DNA of 64,000 nucleotides, taken from NCBI GenBank assembly GCA_010094045.1, contig ML986618.1, positions 248,001-312,000 on the forward strand, in the 5' to 3' direction. The DNA comes from Lojkania enalia. Taxonomy: Eukaryota; Ascomycota; Dothideomycetes; Pleosporales. Below the pieces are notes generated by a model, which was given only the letters and a program-made list of their open reading frames with translations, did no database searches and was not told the DNA's origin. Of this stretch, positions 21,788-33,224 are shown in pieces (positions within the stretch are counted from its first letter, which is position 1; each line of letters opens with the position of its first letter). A program made the translations under genes and the position numbers.

Positions 21788-23002
21788 TTCGTATAATCGA
21801 GGATGTGCGGCGGCGGAGGGCACTGTATAAGAACGGCGGAGGTGGGGAGGGTGAGTGGTGCGTAAACGATCCTCCCCGGGCGCGGAAAGCGCGGTGCAGC
21901 GTCACCTGATATCAGTCGCACTGCGTTCCAAAGCTGTTTGCCAACAATATCCACCGAGGGAGGTGGCCACGTTTGCCCGTAGGCAAAACATTTGTCGCTT
22001 GGCCGACGTGGTCCCACGATGAAAAAGGACGTCTGCTTCGACAGTTGGAAAACCTGCATCATTGTTCGTCGTCGGTGAAGTGCACGAGTGTGATTCGGGT
22101 ACTCCCCGTATACTTCATTATAGCCTCCTGAAACCGTGCGATAAACATAGGCAAACGGATTCAGGCTGGGGCTGTGCCGTTCGGTAGCCTGCAAACACCC
22201 ACTGCTGCAAATTATGGCCAGACACAAGAAAGAATTATGCGGACAGCAAAAAGAACGATATGGGGAAGACAGAGAAGAAATACATGCATGAATTGACCCG
22301 GAGGAACTACAGACAAGGTATTGAAGTTCCAAAGCAATACTCTGGCTACTGTGGAAAGGACGAGTGGCCATAACCCCAAGTATACAGCAGCGCAAGATTA
22401 GATGCTGTCATGGATGGCAAATGTTTGCCCACTACTCCCCTCTAAGTACGCACTACCTCGTTGCTACCGGAAAGCACATCCATAGCACGGCAATTGTGAT
22501 TCCTTGCTCTTGCAAACAATGACTATAAGAGATGGCAATTGAAATTATGGAAAGGGAAGTTTCTCTGCCAGAAAAAAAAGTGAAGTACTGGCTTCCTTAA
22601 ATAGAATAACGTTTTATTAGAGAGTATAGGCATAATATCCGCCATTAAAACTGCCTCCACGTAGATTGCGCAGGCCGTGAGCAGGTGCTAACTTCCTAGG
22701 TAGAAACGGACGTTATTGGAGCCATCGTTGAGACCGCTTATTCAGCCCTGCAGTGATCGCTTGCTAGCCCTGGAGCTCACCTCCAGCTTTCACCTCCGCT
22801 CGCCGCATCTCCGCAAACGTGCCAAGCCCAGGTCTCATTCGCACCGGGTGCCTGCAGCTGCGACACTTTTCTTCTCAAGGTCTTGAACTTACTACCAAGG
22901 TTCACCGTGGGCGATCCTCAATTAACCATCTGTCGGTAGAGGAATCTATCTTACCGGCGTTCCACCCATCCAGCCTCACCGCGCGGGGTGGATGGACTCA
23001 GG
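21788..23002. other. Divergent intergenic region, helicase / spt8
   Basis: Shared upstream region of the minus-strand helicase and the plus-strand spt8. A minus-strand frame of 252 codons covers 21637-22395 but has no family features and overlaps the helicase N-terminus in another frame. I see no repeat. Confidence 0.5.
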
Positions 23003-25201
23003 ATGAATTTCGAGGATGATGATGATAATGGTGCCGGTCGGCCTCATATGCAGGGTTGGTAAATAGCGACTAATATCCCACAGGTTCCCCGGACACGAGC
23101 TCTGAAAATGACGGGGACGAGATGATGGAAGATGTCGACGATGCCGATCAAGATGCAGATGCCGATGCAGACGCGGACGGCAACGGGGACGACGATGAGG
23201 GAGATAATGACGACGATGATGCAGACGCGGATGCAGATAATGATGATGATGAGCAGGAGGATGCGGACAGCCCATCACAGTCCCAACGGCAACGAACTAA
23301 CCTTCCGAACGGCGTCCTTGGGACCCCAGGCCCGTCGCGAACGAACACCAACCCAACAGTGATGCTCACTTCACCGTCACCAAGAGCGGCTTCCCTGTCT
23401 TCGGGTGGCGGCTTACCTTTCCGACCGAGCGTGCGGCCAGAGGCTTTGACCACGACGGTGTACGACATCGTTCCGACGATTGCTGCCCCACATAGTACCT
23501 CTATAAATGCAATTACAGCGACGCCAGACATGCGTTGGGTATTCAGTGGCGGTGCCGATGGCTACATTCGAAAATTCAATTGGGTGGATACCGTCAATGG
23601 TAAATTAGCGCTCACAGTAGCCCAGAGGCACCCCTTTGTGGACAGCGTTACAAAGGCTGGGGTTCTATTGAGTTACTGGGAGAACGAAGATAATTCTGGT
23701 AGGAGAATATCTGTATCATATGGGAGATATGGCTAACACACTATGAAGACCGTATCATGTCGGAAGATTCATCAAACCTCTCCCCCGTTTATTCGCTCGC
23801 AGTACACCATCAGTCCCTCTGGCTCCTGTCTGGACTCGAGTCCGGAGGGATAAACTTGCAGTCTGTTCGTCATCAGGAAGGGACTAGAATTATTACACTC
23901 CGGCAGCACACATCTGCGGTCTCGGTCTTAACGTTGTCGCAGGATGAGAAGTCAGTACTCTCTGGTAGCTGGGATAAGGCCATCAATGACTGGGATTTGA
24001 ACACCGGCCAGGTGAAACGACGATTCGAAACCAGCGGAAGCCAAATCTCTGCTATCGAGCAGCGTCCACTGTCTACTTTACCTATTCCTCAAGACACTGA
24101 AACAATGCCACTTCCGAATGGTACATTCTCTTCTAATAATACTGCCCGACCGCAGGTGAACGGAATATCCTCCAATGGCGGTAGCTCCTTTGCACGTTCA
24201 ATCCAACCCAAAGACGAGAACGGAACCGAGGACGCACAGGGTTCTCCGGATGATTCTCTTTTTGGCGATAAAGATTCATTATTTGGAGACGATAAGGATC
24301 CGTCTGGTGGTCCATCTGCGCTCGCTCCGTTTGGTGACGATGAGGAAGATGAATTTTCAAGAGCAATCGCAAACGGGATCCAGCAAGCTGACGAAGACGC
24401 CCAAGCGGACTTAGACATGATAGACCTCGGAGGACCGGTCCAGGCCCCACAACCGGAGCCGAAATCTGAGCTTGATAACGAACTACTTCCTCCAGTTGAA
24501 TCACAGCCATCAACAAATGGTGTTGCTGATGGCCAATCTGCCGCAACCCTCAACGGCCTCCCGCACTCTGAAGAGCCAACTACCACGACAACAAATGGTA
24601 CGGCAAACCAGGCCGAGCAGCCCATCTCGTCTGAGACTACTTTCGTAGATGCTTCTATAGATGGAACGCTGCGGATTTGGGATCGACGGCAGTCTAACCC
24701 AGTCGCTCGCATTGTGCCACCAAGAAACACCCCGCCATGGTGCATGAGCGCATGTTGGTCGCCAGATGGGAATTTCATTTACGCCGGGAGGAGAAACGGT
24801 ACGGTGGATGAATACAGTCTTCATAAGGGACTAAGGGAGCCGAGAAGAACATTCAAATTCCCTAGCGTCAGCGGTGCCGTCAGTGCAGTCCGGGCAATGC
24901 CTAATGCTCGACATCTCATTTGGTACGTCAATTCCATCCCTGAGCCTTCTCCCGAACAATACTAAGCGAGCAAAGTGCTTCGTACGATATTCTCCGCTTA
25001 TATGATCTGCGTGAGCAAGAAACTGGTACAAAGCATTCTGCAGTTCCGTATCTTATCGTACCCGGTCACCGGACAGGCGTCATCTCGCAACTATACATTG
25101 ATCCAACGTGCAACTATATGATTTCTACAGGGGGAAACAGGGGCTGGGAAGGGGCTACAACAGAAGTGTTACTCGGTTATGAAATCGGAATAGGTTCTTG
25201 A
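23003..25201 (+). CDS. SAGA subunit Spt8 (WD40)
   Basis: Transcription factor Spt8, the WD40 subunit of SAGA that helps deliver TBP to promoters. Exons are 23003-23030, 23084-23698, 23749-24922 and 24976-25201, giving 680 aa. The N-terminus is a long Asp-rich acidic region (repeated DADAD, about residues 20-60) and a Ser/Pro linker, then WD-type repeats (INAITATPDMRWVFSGGADG, HTSAVSVLTLSQDEKSVLSG, WDKAINDWDL). A large charged insert with SLFGDKDSLFGDD repeats follows, then the final blades (SIDGTLRIWDRR, CWSPDGNFIYAG). The C-terminus PYLIVPGHRTGVISQLYID with STGGNRGWEG is characteristic of fungal Spt8. Introns are 53, 50 and 53 nt. The first donor is uncertain: GT at 23031 or at 23037 both keep frame and differ by two residues. 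The last exon was chosen because it restores ICASYDILRLYDLR. Confidence 0.88.
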
Positions 25202-26316
25202 TGTGCTTGATTATACCCAGGGTTTGGCGTTGGGGTATTGGAATTTTGGATCTCAGAAGCATTTCAAAGGATGGGACCAGACACTACTCTCATCTGTATC
25301 GAGCGGATATTTCGAGCACAGATTTTAGTTCGGTAGCGGATCCCTGGGCAGCGTATTTTATATATATTCAGGGAAAAGACCAAATTCGTGCTGATGTTAT
25401 AGGATTATGTCTTTAATTGAATTTGACGGCTAATCATATGGTCATCCTAGAAGGCCTTGTTAGGGCGGTGAGCACAATGACCCGTAGCGGACATGTGATT
25501 GGCGGAGTTGAGCTGACACTGATTTGCGCCATGCGAAGGCCGACGCGACGCCACACAAAAGTAGCACATCGAGTTTAAAGGGCTCGACCCCAACTTCTGA
25601 AAGCCAACATGGACACCCCTCGTTTTGCCTACACCTTGTGCAGGCTAAAGCTCACTACACTTCGATAATCACGGGAGGGACACGCGCTCAGAAACAGGGT
25701 TAAGTCACGTCATCGCATAGACGCCTTCCTGATTTTTTTTTTCCGCCCCGTTAGATTGAAAGAGCTATAGAAGGAGACGGTGGGATAGACTCGGTTCCTG
25801 CGCCCTTTGGCTCTGCGTCCGCCAGCTACACGACTCTTTGACGGTATACACAAGGCTACTTCGCACAGTTGTTCGAGTCGTCGACGGCTCAGCCAATGAT
25901 TTGCACGACTTCAGTTATCACCACCGAAAGAGTGCGGACTCGGGGGAAAGCGGGTACGACATCTTAGTAGGTAGGTTAATCACGGCACGTTGAATGTGGG
26001 AATAGCCCTTGGAGTCGGATTTTCCTGCATTACGCATCTCGGAAAGAGCGCGGACAAGTGGCTGGGTTTGGCCAAAGCGGGGAGGCGACCTTGTCAAGCC
26101 GTTCTCATACGAAACGAAATATCCCCGAAGCTAGCATTCGCTAATACAACCACGAATAGAAATAGCCCTGAAGCCAGTTCTCGCTAATATTATTACGAAA
26201 CGAGTGCAGATTTAGGGGAATGCGGGTATGAGATCTTAGCGGGCGAGCCTGAAGGAGCTATTCATGTTGGCTACCAACCTGTAGCCGGGGATCTTCCACT
26301 TTACGATCTTTCCCAG
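25202..26316. other. Intergenic with short direct repeats
   Basis: No gene is supportable. The left part is the 3' flank of spt8. The right part (25924-26250) contains diverged direct repeats described separately, immediately upstream of the inositol kinase gene. Confidence 0.55.
25924..26250. repeat. Diverged direct repeats upstream of ipk1
   Basis: Copy A at 25924-25972 (AGTGCGGA...GGGGAAAGCGGGTA...ATCTTAG) recurs as copy B at 26196-26245 (AGTGCAGA...GGGGAATGCGGGTA...ATCTTAG). Within the same interval, 26124-26156 and 26167-26200 are a second pair (CCCGAAGCTAG...CGCTAATA...ACGAA and CCTGAAGCCAG...CGCTAATA...ACGAA), and AATAGCCCT occurs at about 26001 and 26161. The copies differ by both transitions and transversions, so this is an old local duplication or a transposon relic. 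Confidence 0.65.
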
Positions 26317-27465
26317 ATGATTCAAGAGCCTATCGATGTCGGCGTACCGAGCGTCGTATGTAAGATGGCGCCCGAGGACACACCACATCATCTGCTGATT
26401 GAGCTCGTCTACTTTGCTGAAGGAGCCGCCAACAATATCTACAAAATCCGACCATGGACAGAAAAATCCGGCAGGACAAAGGCAGTGCTTTGGGACAGCG
26501 CGACTCAGACGATTTTCACGCCTGAAGCCAGTAAAGTGCTGCGAATGAGCAAAGGCCTTGATAAGACCCCTGACTGCAGGCAAATCAAGCTAGGCTACGA
26601 GGAGTACTTGAAGCGGCTGTTCAAAGGACCTAACGTTGATTTCACCGAGCACCTCATGGACCATGACCTAGTCTACGTCGAGCATGCCATCGTTTCCGAC
26701 CTCAATAGCCAGGTTGGGAGTTCGATATCTCTTCGGCAAAGAAACGGCGTGTTAACCCAAGAATATTTCGGCCTCCTCCTGCCAGACATGTCCACGGTGC
26801 CTGGCTCGTCCTTCGCCATTGAATTAAAGCCGAAGTGGTTGGCGCAATCCCCAACTGCACCTCAGCACGCCGCCCGCTGTCGCACTTGTGCAATGCGCGC
26901 TTCGAAAGCTAGCAAAGCAGGCGCAAAATCCCATGGTTATATCTGCCCGTTGTACCTAGTGGATGGCAACCCGGAACAGATCAAACCGTGGATACATCAG
27001 AAAGTGCTCGACGCAATGGAGGAGCCACTCAATCCGCGCCTCGAAGATATAATTGTGACCACTATGGCAGATTACCTTACCAGCGGTGAAGGCCACAAGC
27101 TCCTGCTCTATCTAAGGTGGCTGCAGCGCAGGCTCGACCCTTTGAAAAGCGATTTCCTCAATCCCCGTCTAGGAGCTCCAAAAGATCCTCCAAACCCACA
27201 CTTTTGGGTCGTCAATCTGTGCCTCACTATGACATTACGGGACTGCTCCATGTTTATTATAGTACACTACGATGGTAATGAGCCACGCGTCGAGTCGAAA
27301 CTCGTAGATCTCGATTTCAAATCTTCACAGAAGCAATATGACTGGAGAAAGAAGGAACTCTTATTGGTGAATGGCGGATGGTACAAAGCCCTGGACTTGT
27401 TTTCCGGGGACGAGCCCTGCAAGCTTTTCGCAAGGCAAGAGAGACCAATTCGCTACCGTTGGTGA
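26317..27465 (+). CDS. Inositol-pentakisphosphate 2-kinase
   Basis: Ipk1-family kinase that phosphorylates the 2-position of inositol pentakisphosphate to make phytate (IP6), a nuclear cofactor for mRNA export and other processes. It is intronless, 382 aa. The N-lobe nucleotide-binding segment is LVYFAEGAANNIYKI (about 30-44). The family hallmark ELKPKW is at 169-174, followed by the Cys-rich zinc-site segment CRTCAMRASK (Cys188, Cys191). The C-lobe has DLD (LVDLDFKS) with WYKALDLF near the end. The ATG at 26317 is the first in frame and places the nucleotide-binding segment at the expected distance from the start; a short upstream ATG frame at 26262 stops after six codons. Diverged direct repeats lie just upstream and may include the promoter. 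Confidence 0.85.
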   Translation: MIQEPIDVGVPSVVCKMAPEDTPHHLLIELVYFAEGAANNIYKIRPWTEKSGRTKAVLWDSATQTIFTPEASKVLRMSKGLDKTPDCRQIKLGYEEYLKRLFKGPNVDFTEHLMDHDLVYVEHAIVSDLNSQVGSSISLRQRNGVLTQEYFGLLLPDMSTVPGSSFAIELKPKWLAQSPTAPQHAARCRTCAMRASKASKAGAKSHGYICPLYLVDGNPEQIKPWIHQKVLDAMEEPLNPRLEDIIVTTMADYLTSGEGHKLLLYLRWLQRRLDPLKSDFLNPRLGAPKDPPNPHFWVVNLCLTMTLRDCSMFIIVHYDGNEPRVESKLVDLDFKSSQKQYDWRKKELLLVNGGWYKALDLFSGDEPCKLFARQERPIRYRW

Positions 27466-27771
27466 CGACACGAATGTATCGTTTCATAAGCTTGCTTTTT
27501 GTTTGGCGTTTCCGGGACTCGTAGAGAGTTGAGCGATCAAGATACCATGGACCGAGAGAATTCGGGATAATAGAGTAGATGTCGCTTCTGCATCTTTGTA
27601 TCTTTTGTATTACTTTCCATTTTGCTACGCGCTGCAAAGATAGGTTATCGTTCCCATTCAGGTATGAATGTAATTACGCTCTGTAATGCTCAAAGGGGTA
27701 TCTCGATATTAACTGCAGGTCTACCACCGCCACCCAACCGCTCTTTTGCAGAACCTTAGAAACCTGTTCCC
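27466..27771. other. Intergenic between convergent genes
   Basis: About 306 bases between the stop of ipk1 and the stop of the minus-strand hypothetical gene. Nothing recognisable is seen. Confidence 0.5.
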
Positions 27772-28446
27772 TCAGTCCATCGCCACGGCAAAGATACCCT
27801 TCGCAAGGGTAGCGACATCGCCTCCACGTTCTGCCAACGCGGTTTTGATGCTTTCGATTGTCTCGGGCTCCAATTGGCTCTCCCCAGAATAGATATCCAC
27901 CCCTGCAGGCGTGAACAACGTCTTCGCAAAGAAGGTAACAACCCATTTCTTCCCGCTCCCTTCCTCCTCGCCCCAACCCAGGATCTCCCACTTGGACGCC
28001 GCAATGATCAACCAGCCCTTGCCGCGCCAATTATATCCCAAGCTTGCTAGCTCCTTACCCTCCGCAATGGAAGCGCCCGGGACATCAAAGGGCTTGTCCA
28101 CGCCATGCACTGTCCTGGTGCTCGAAGACTTGAGCGGCTGGTACGTGACCAGGTCGTCGAGGTGGGCCGGCGAGGTTCCGGCAAGCCGCTTATATGTGAT
28201 TTGCACGTTTCTGTATTTCTTCCACATGGGCAGCGTGGAGTGGGTGACGTTCCATCGCTGCTCGATCCAGGAAAGTGGAGGCGGCTTAATGGAGGCGGAG
28301 GTCCCGGAGTCGAGGCTTGTTGAGGGGGTGCGCAGGGTTATTGGCGCGGGGGAGGCAGTGGGTTGGTCTGGAGCTGGAGCTGGGGCTGCGGCTGGGACTG
28401 AGTTGACCAAATCGGTCGTGGGTGCAGTTTCGTTTGCAGTTGACAT
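27772..28446 (-). CDS. Conserved-looking hypothetical protein
   Basis: 224-aa protein starting MSTANETAPTTDLVN. I do not assign a family. Residues 1-55 are an Ala/Pro/Thr-rich, probably disordered leader. The rest looks like a compact beta-rich domain with evenly spaced aromatics: WIEQRWNVTHSTLPMWKKYR, VQITYKRL, YNWRGKGWLIIAASKWEILG, KKWVVTFFAKTLFTPAGVDI, then a helical end (ESIKTALAERGGDVATLAKG). The pattern resembles lipocalin/calycin-like or small-molecule-binding beta barrels, but that is only an impression. The frame extends upstream to 28593 without an ATG (TTG only), so the ATG at 28446 was chosen. No signal peptide or membrane segment. It is convergent with ipk1. Confidence 0.6.
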   Translation of the reverse strand: MSTANETAPTTDLVNSVPAAAPAPAPDQPTASPAPITLRTPSTSLDSGTSASIKPPPLSWIEQRWNVTHSTLPMWKKYRNVQITYKRLAGTSPAHLDDLVTYQPLKSSSTRTVHGVDKPFDVPGASIAEGKELASLGYNWRGKGWLIIAASKWEILGWGEEEGSGKKWVVTFFAKTLFTPAGVDIYSGESQLEPETIESIKTALAERGGDVATLAKGIFAVAMD

Positions 28447-29410
28447 GCTCGCGACGAGTGGTAGGGGATTGGAGAGGTTGGCGCGAAGGCTGGATGCGGT
28501 GGTGGCGCGGTTGGAGAGCTGAAGAGGAGGGCGAGAGACGGGTGGAGGCACTGCGTACGAGAAAGAAAGGCAGGCACAAGGGCTACTATGCAACGTTTAC
28601 CACCGAGGAAACGAATTAGATGGATAGATGCACGAAAAGTGGATGCACGCGGTGGGGAGCCTCATGGTCGAGGTCTATCCTGGCACAACCCGCGCGCTGG
28701 CGATGCGCTCATCCGTCAAGGGCAGGATCCAGGAACGGCCAGTAGGGCTGAGGATCGTCGCGGGTTGCCCGGAAAGGGGCCTGCCGACGGAGCCAAAATG
28801 CGCGCGCCACTCCAAAAACAGCATCTAGACGCCGCAGTGCGGTAGCACGCCCACTGGAAACCTCTCAAATCCTCTCCAGACAGTCCGGCATCACACACAT
28901 TAGGCGCTGCGACATCTTCTCGACCCGCCAAAACAGCCCATCTACAGCTCCCCATCCGGCGGCTAAGACCGGGGCATTGAGAGCCCCAAGTTTTGCGGTT
29001 TCGGAGCCATGCCGAGCCGTGAGAGGACGCGGCGTCTGACGACGCCTCTGAGACCTTTGTCGTTTCGCGGGGCTGTGCTGAGTGTACGCTGCTCCACAAT
29101 GCCGGCAGCCAGCCATAGAGAGCGCTTCTTTGCCTTTTTGCTGGGCCGGAGTTGTCGATGAGAGTACGCAGGCCTCAGCTCTGGTAACTGATACTTATTC
29201 TCTGCGTCCCTCTTCCTCCTTCCTGTTCAGTCTGTTTCTCTCTTCGTTCACTCTTCATAAGGTATCCCGTCTTTAATTCTTTTAGTGCTCCGCCGTTTGC
29301 ATCGTACCTGAGGCCGTCCTTAATCACTTTCGCTGTTAAGACATCTGGACGACAGTCCCCCATATTCTTAAGGGACGAGTCTAGATCTTTGCTGCAAATA
29401 AATTTTCAAT
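28447..29410. other. Divergent intergenic region
   Basis: Upstream of both the minus-strand hypothetical gene and the plus-strand PLC-like gene. Short frames only; no repeat or RNA gene seen. Confidence 0.5.
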
Positions 29411-30484
29411 ATGTTCACAAAAACGCTGCTTCAGGCAGCCTCGATATTGCCTTTCCTCTACTCGACTGCTGTAGCTCAAACCGCCTGCAACAACTCGCCT
29501 TCGTTATGCAATAGGCCATACAATAACATCACGCATCTCGGCGCTCACGACTCGCCCTTCCTCCGCAATGAGCAAACATCGTTTTCCACATCAGGCAATC
29601 AGTACTATGATACTACGACACAGCTTGACGCTGGTGTGCGGTTACTGTCCGCACAGGTCCACCATGTGAACAACTCAGACGGGTCGGAAGCATGGCACTT
29701 GTGCCACAGCTCCTGTGACTTACTAGACGCTGGAACACTCACAAGCTGGCTAGCAAACATCAGCGCCTGGATGGACAACAACCCGAACGAAGTGGTCACA
29801 GTCCTTCTCGTGAACTCGGACGACGCCTCAGCTGCAGACCTAGGCGCGCAGTTCCAGTCCTCAGGCATCGACAAATATGCCTACACGCCGCCCTCCGTCT
29901 CCCCCCCGCAAACATGGCCAACGCTCCAGTCTCTGATTTCCAACGGCACACGGCTCATGACCTTCGTCGCCTCGCTCCAGACTCCGGACGCAAACTTTCC
30001 CTACTTGATGGACGAATTCACTTATATCTTTGAAAACGAGTTCGAGAACGAGGAGCCGACAGATTACTCCTGCAACCCGGACCGGCCCACTGACCTCACT
30101 ACCCCCGAGCAAGCCGCGCAATCCGGCCGCATGTTCTTGATGAACCACTTCCTCTACTCGACACAGCTCTTCGGCATCCAGTCCCCGAATGCTTCATACA
30201 TCGAGACCACGAACGCACAGACAGGTCTAGGGTCCCTGGGCACTAGGCTGTCGGCTTGTACCTCCGTCTATGCTAAGCCGCCCACGTTTGTGCTGCTGGA
30301 CTTTGTAACTGTCGGCCCCGCGATCGCGAGTATCGATCTCTCGAATCAAGTCTCGGATGCCGTAGGCAGGAAAGCCGTCTCCGCGGAACCGCTCGAGGAA
30401 ATTGTATCCGCGGGATCGCGTCCCGGAGCGCCGTTCTTCGCGGTCGTGGTCGCGGTTGTTGCGGCGCTGGCTCTGGGCTTGTAA
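29411..30484 (+). CDS. Secreted PLC-like phosphodiesterase, GPI-anchored
   Basis: Intronless 357-aa protein of the PLC-like phosphodiesterase TIM-barrel superfamily (PI-PLC X-domain relatives). Residues 1-22 are a signal peptide (MFTKTLLQAASILPFLYSTA, then VAQ). The barrel starts with NITHLGAHDSPF, whose His-Asp corresponds to the first catalytic His region; LDAGVRLLSAQVHH and WHLCHSSC follow, with the second His near there. NPNEVVTVLLVNSDD and LMTFVASLQTP are further strands, and FVLLDFVTVGP is late in the barrel. The C-terminus is Ser/Gly/Arg then a hydrophobic stretch (FFAVVVAVVAALALGL), a typical GPI-anchor signal. Several Asn-x-Ser/Thr sites fit secretion. The natural substrate is unknown; many fungal relatives are uncharacterised, and some may lack true PLC activity. 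Confidence 0.8.
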   Translation: MFTKTLLQAASILPFLYSTAVAQTACNNSPSLCNRPYNNITHLGAHDSPFLRNEQTSFSTSGNQYYDTTTQLDAGVRLLSAQVHHVNNSDGSEAWHLCHSSCDLLDAGTLTSWLANISAWMDNNPNEVVTVLLVNSDDASAADLGAQFQSSGIDKYAYTPPSVSPPQTWPTLQSLISNGTRLMTFVASLQTPDANFPYLMDEFTYIFENEFENEEPTDYSCNPDRPTDLTTPEQAAQSGRMFLMNHFLYSTQLFGIQSPNASYIETTNAQTGLGSLGTRLSACTSVYAKPPTFVLLDFVTVGPAIASIDLSNQVSDAVGRKAVSAEPLEEIVSAGSRPGAPFFAVVVAVVAALALGL

Positions 30485-31193
30485 GAGTCTGCTCGCTGCT
30501 CGCCTCAACCTCCGTCCTTTTGTCTTATTTTCTTTTACTTTTCTAACATTGAAAACGCATCGTGTTTTTTTTATTTTTATTTTTTTTAACAAAGCATGGC
30601 GACGGCGCGTTCGGCTTATTTTTAATTTGGGAAAAAAAAAAAATTTTTCCCGGAACGGAAATGCATTGGGGGGTGGCCACTAGCTTTTGAGAATTAGCGA
30701 TTACATGGGGAAGACTTAGTTACGCACCACACTGCACCGCACCGCACCCATCGCAAGAAGTGCTCTTGCCTTGCTGGTCATGGTCATTGTCATCTTTGCA
30801 TATGCGCTACGCATGTAGAACCTTTTTAGCTATTCACAGTAATGACTGCGTAAAATGAGCAAATGTGCTTTGAAACCTAACCTTTGTGTGATTGTGTGAT
30901 TGTGTCCGACGTAACCAGCGTTATTTGCAAAGCCCCATGCATGTGGAGACCCGAAGTATCGTCCGCTTCCCAAAGCAATACTCACTACCAAACACCATGG
31001 CACAGGAATGCAGCGAATAATAGCAATACTAAATAAATATTAACAAGACCCGCTCTACAAGGACAAGTCGCCCGGGTATTACGCTACGCCACTACATATG
31101 TACAGTCCACTGCCCTCCCTCCATCCCTACTACACAACTCCTCTATCCTACAATTAAACCACCCGTCTAAAGACAGTAGGATGGTTAATAAGA

Positions 31194-31225
<32 letters not shown>

Positions 31226-31412
31226 AAACCCACTTATACAAACTTTTCTCTTACAAACACCGCAACACCGCGGAAGGCTAGCCAGTCAAGGAAGGATGCC
31301 GCGACGGGATTCTCTCTAGTAGACAAACGGACCAGTGCGTAAACAAAAGAAACGTCCAAAACGCCATCATAACTCATAAATCATATCCCCTTACTATGCC
31401 ATGCCAAGTGAC
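30485..31412. other. Intergenic between convergent genes
   Basis: Contains T- and A-rich runs at about 30565-30645 just after the PLC-like stop and an ATG-trinucleotide repeat at 31194. No gene was recognised. Confidence 0.55.
31194..31226. repeat. (ATG)n microsatellite
   Basis: Eleven perfect ATG units in the 3' flank of mdm34. Confidence 0.95.
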
Positions 31413-33224
31413 TTATGCATGGTAAGCCGGTGGCGCATCGATTTCCTCTTCCCAGAGGCCCGCTGCAGGGCCCTTTGGGGCTTGTGGAGGAGGTGCGTGT
31501 TGCTGCCGGTCGCGCGCAGCTTCGCGGTCCTTCTCACCCTGCACCTTCCTTGCGATTTCTTGCGCCATCTTGAGCATCCAGGCCTGCTCCAGGATACCAC
31601 CGGACGTCGTGCTCTCGGCGTAGGTCGGCGAGAGCGGATTCTTGGAGCTGGACGATAGGGTGGAGACGCGGTCAAAGGAGAGGGAGCGGAGGAGCGGCGA
31701 AGTGGTTTGCTGGGTTGCTTGGAGTCTGGTTTTGCTGAGTGGCGGTTTAGAGGAGCCGGATCGCTTCTCCTTCTCCGGTTCCTCGATGATTGGGGACGGG
31801 ATAGGGACTTTGGTTTTCTGTTTTGATTTGGAGAGTCTTGGCGGTTCCGAGAGGGGTGCAGCGGGGAGGAGGCCTTCCGGGTTGGTCTTTTCTGGGAGAC
31901 GAGAGGGCTCGCCGACATCAAGGCTACCATGTCGGGTTTCGAAGCGTAGGCTGGGCTTGACAGGGCTCTTGGGCGGTGTTGCGAGTTCCTCTTCCTGCTC
32001 TTCTGGAATGACGCTAGATGTCTCCGAGACGCTTGTACTTTGGAGTGGAGTATTCGCTTCGGTAGAAACGCCGGATGATTCTACATCACCGTTGGGGTTC
32101 TTTCTAAGGTTTACAACACGCTTCTTGCGCTTGCGCATGGGATGTGTGCGCGACCGGTTAGCGCCAAGGCTTAGGCCGGCGGGTGCGGAGGAATAGGATA
32201 CTAGTGATGGACGCGACGCTTGGGTTTCATTCCCTGTGCTGCCAGATGCAACAGATGACGTATTTGACTTCATACTGCCAAACGTAGTTTGAATGCGTGA
32301 CAAGCTAGACTGCGTAAGCCCGGGGGTGTTCGCCCCGGAATCAGGCCGATCATGGCTAGCCCAGGCCCGGAATACTGCTTCGCAGATCGACGGTGTGAAG
32401 AGCGACAGTGTGCGTTGCGATTCGGATAGAGCAGCGAGGCGTAAGATGTTCTTTTGAGAAAACGACGCGTGCATGTCTTGTGTAGGATCGAGGGAAAGCG
32501 CAGAGATTTGCGCCGGATCGAGCGGGTTGCCGAACGCGTCGACAGCGTCTTGCGGAGGGGAAGAAAGCGGGTCGATTGGAGCTGTAGTATCGTTGGAGGC
32601 ATCTAGTCTTTCTTGCGTCTCTTCCTGATATTCGGAAGACCACAACCGAAGCGACAGTCGGTGGATGATAGCCGGCAGATCTTCCATGAAAAGCACGCGC
32701 AGTTGCCCCTCGATTTCCTTCTGCAGATAGTCTCGCACAAATGGTATCGAATCAAATGTCGAGGAGACTTTTAGCGATTCCAACGGATCGTTCCTAAAGA
32801 CCACTGTGATGCCCTTTTGCTTTGAGAAAACCAAAATGACGAAACCCGATAAGCGAATGTCGGACAATGTAATCTGCAATGGTATCGTCAATCCGGACGC
32901 GGCTGCTAGAGGCTGCGGCGACGCGAAGCTCGGTTTCGCCGACAGGTAGGTATTCAGAGGATTGGCCTGGACCTTTGTTTTCAGCGTTAGAAAGGCATCG
33001 CCGGCATATTGCATCTTGAAGATCCCGCGAAATCTATCTTCGGCCAGATCTCCAATCTCCAGTATTTCCAACTCCGGCGGCGTGGAGCCCAGATTGAGCT
33101 CATTAACAATGATATCGTCGACGATGATGGGCGGCTTTGGGGATTTGTTCAGGGCGGTGGTCAGCATGTCGCGCGCGCGCGAAGTATCCGCAATGAGCGG
33201 CGACCAGTTGAAATTGAACGCCAT
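31413..33224 (-). CDS. ERMES subunit Mdm34
   Basis: Mitochondrial distribution and morphology protein 34, the outer-membrane subunit of the ER-mitochondria encounter structure, which tethers the two organelles and moves phospholipids. Intronless, 603 aa. The first ~195 residues form the SMP lipid-binding domain: it begins [10 protein letters not shown], continues [20 protein letters not shown], has [39 protein letters not shown] and [20 protein letters not shown], and ends with [13 protein letters not shown]. The remainder is low-complexity and Ser/Pro/Lys-rich, with an [12 protein letters not shown] cluster, as usual for filamentous fungi. The very conserved start FNFNW and the ATG at 33224 leave little doubt about the N-terminus. 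The identification is firm. Confidence 0.93.
   Translation of the reverse strand: MAFNFNWSPLIADTSRARDMLTTALNKSPKPPIIVDDIIVNELNLGSTPPELEILEIGDLAEDRFRGIFKMQYAGDAFLTLKTKVQANPLNTYLSAKPSFASPQPLAAASGLTIPLQITLSDIRLSGFVILVFSKQKGITVVFRNDPLESLKVSSTFDSIPFVRDYLQKEIEGQLRVLFMEDLPAIIHRLSLRLWSSEYQEETQERLDASNDTTAPIDPLSSPPQDAVDAFGNPLDPAQISALSLDPTQDMHASFSQKNILRLAALSESQRTLSLFTPSICEAVFRAWASHDRPDSGANTPGLTQSSLSRIQTTFGSMKSNTSSVASGSTGNETQASRPSLVSYSSAPAGLSLGANRSRTHPMRKRKKRVVNLRKNPNGDVESSGVSTEANTPLQSTSVSETSSVIPEEQEEELATPPKSPVKPSLRFETRHGSLDVGEPSRLPEKTNPEGLLPAAPLSEPPRLSKSKQKTKVPIPSPIIEEPEKEKRSGSSKPPLSKTRLQATQQTTSPLLRSLSFDRVSTLSSSSKNPLSPTYAESTTSGGILEQAWMLKMAQEIARKVQGEKDREAARDRQQHAPPPQAPKGPAAGLWEEEIDAPPAYHA

Noticed and set aside
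21637..22395. 252-codon minus-strand frame upstream of and overlapping the helicase start
   Set aside because: It overlaps the helicase N-terminus in another frame, lacks any recognisable domain, and its sequence looks like translated promoter DNA.
23148..23531. Minus-strand frame rich in Ser and Ala
   Set aside because: Mirror of the Asp-Ala codon repeats of Spt8 on the opposite strand.
24089..24778. 229-codon minus-strand frame opposite spt8
   Set aside because: Antisense to the charged insert and last blades of Spt8; Ser-rich composition is the expected complement.
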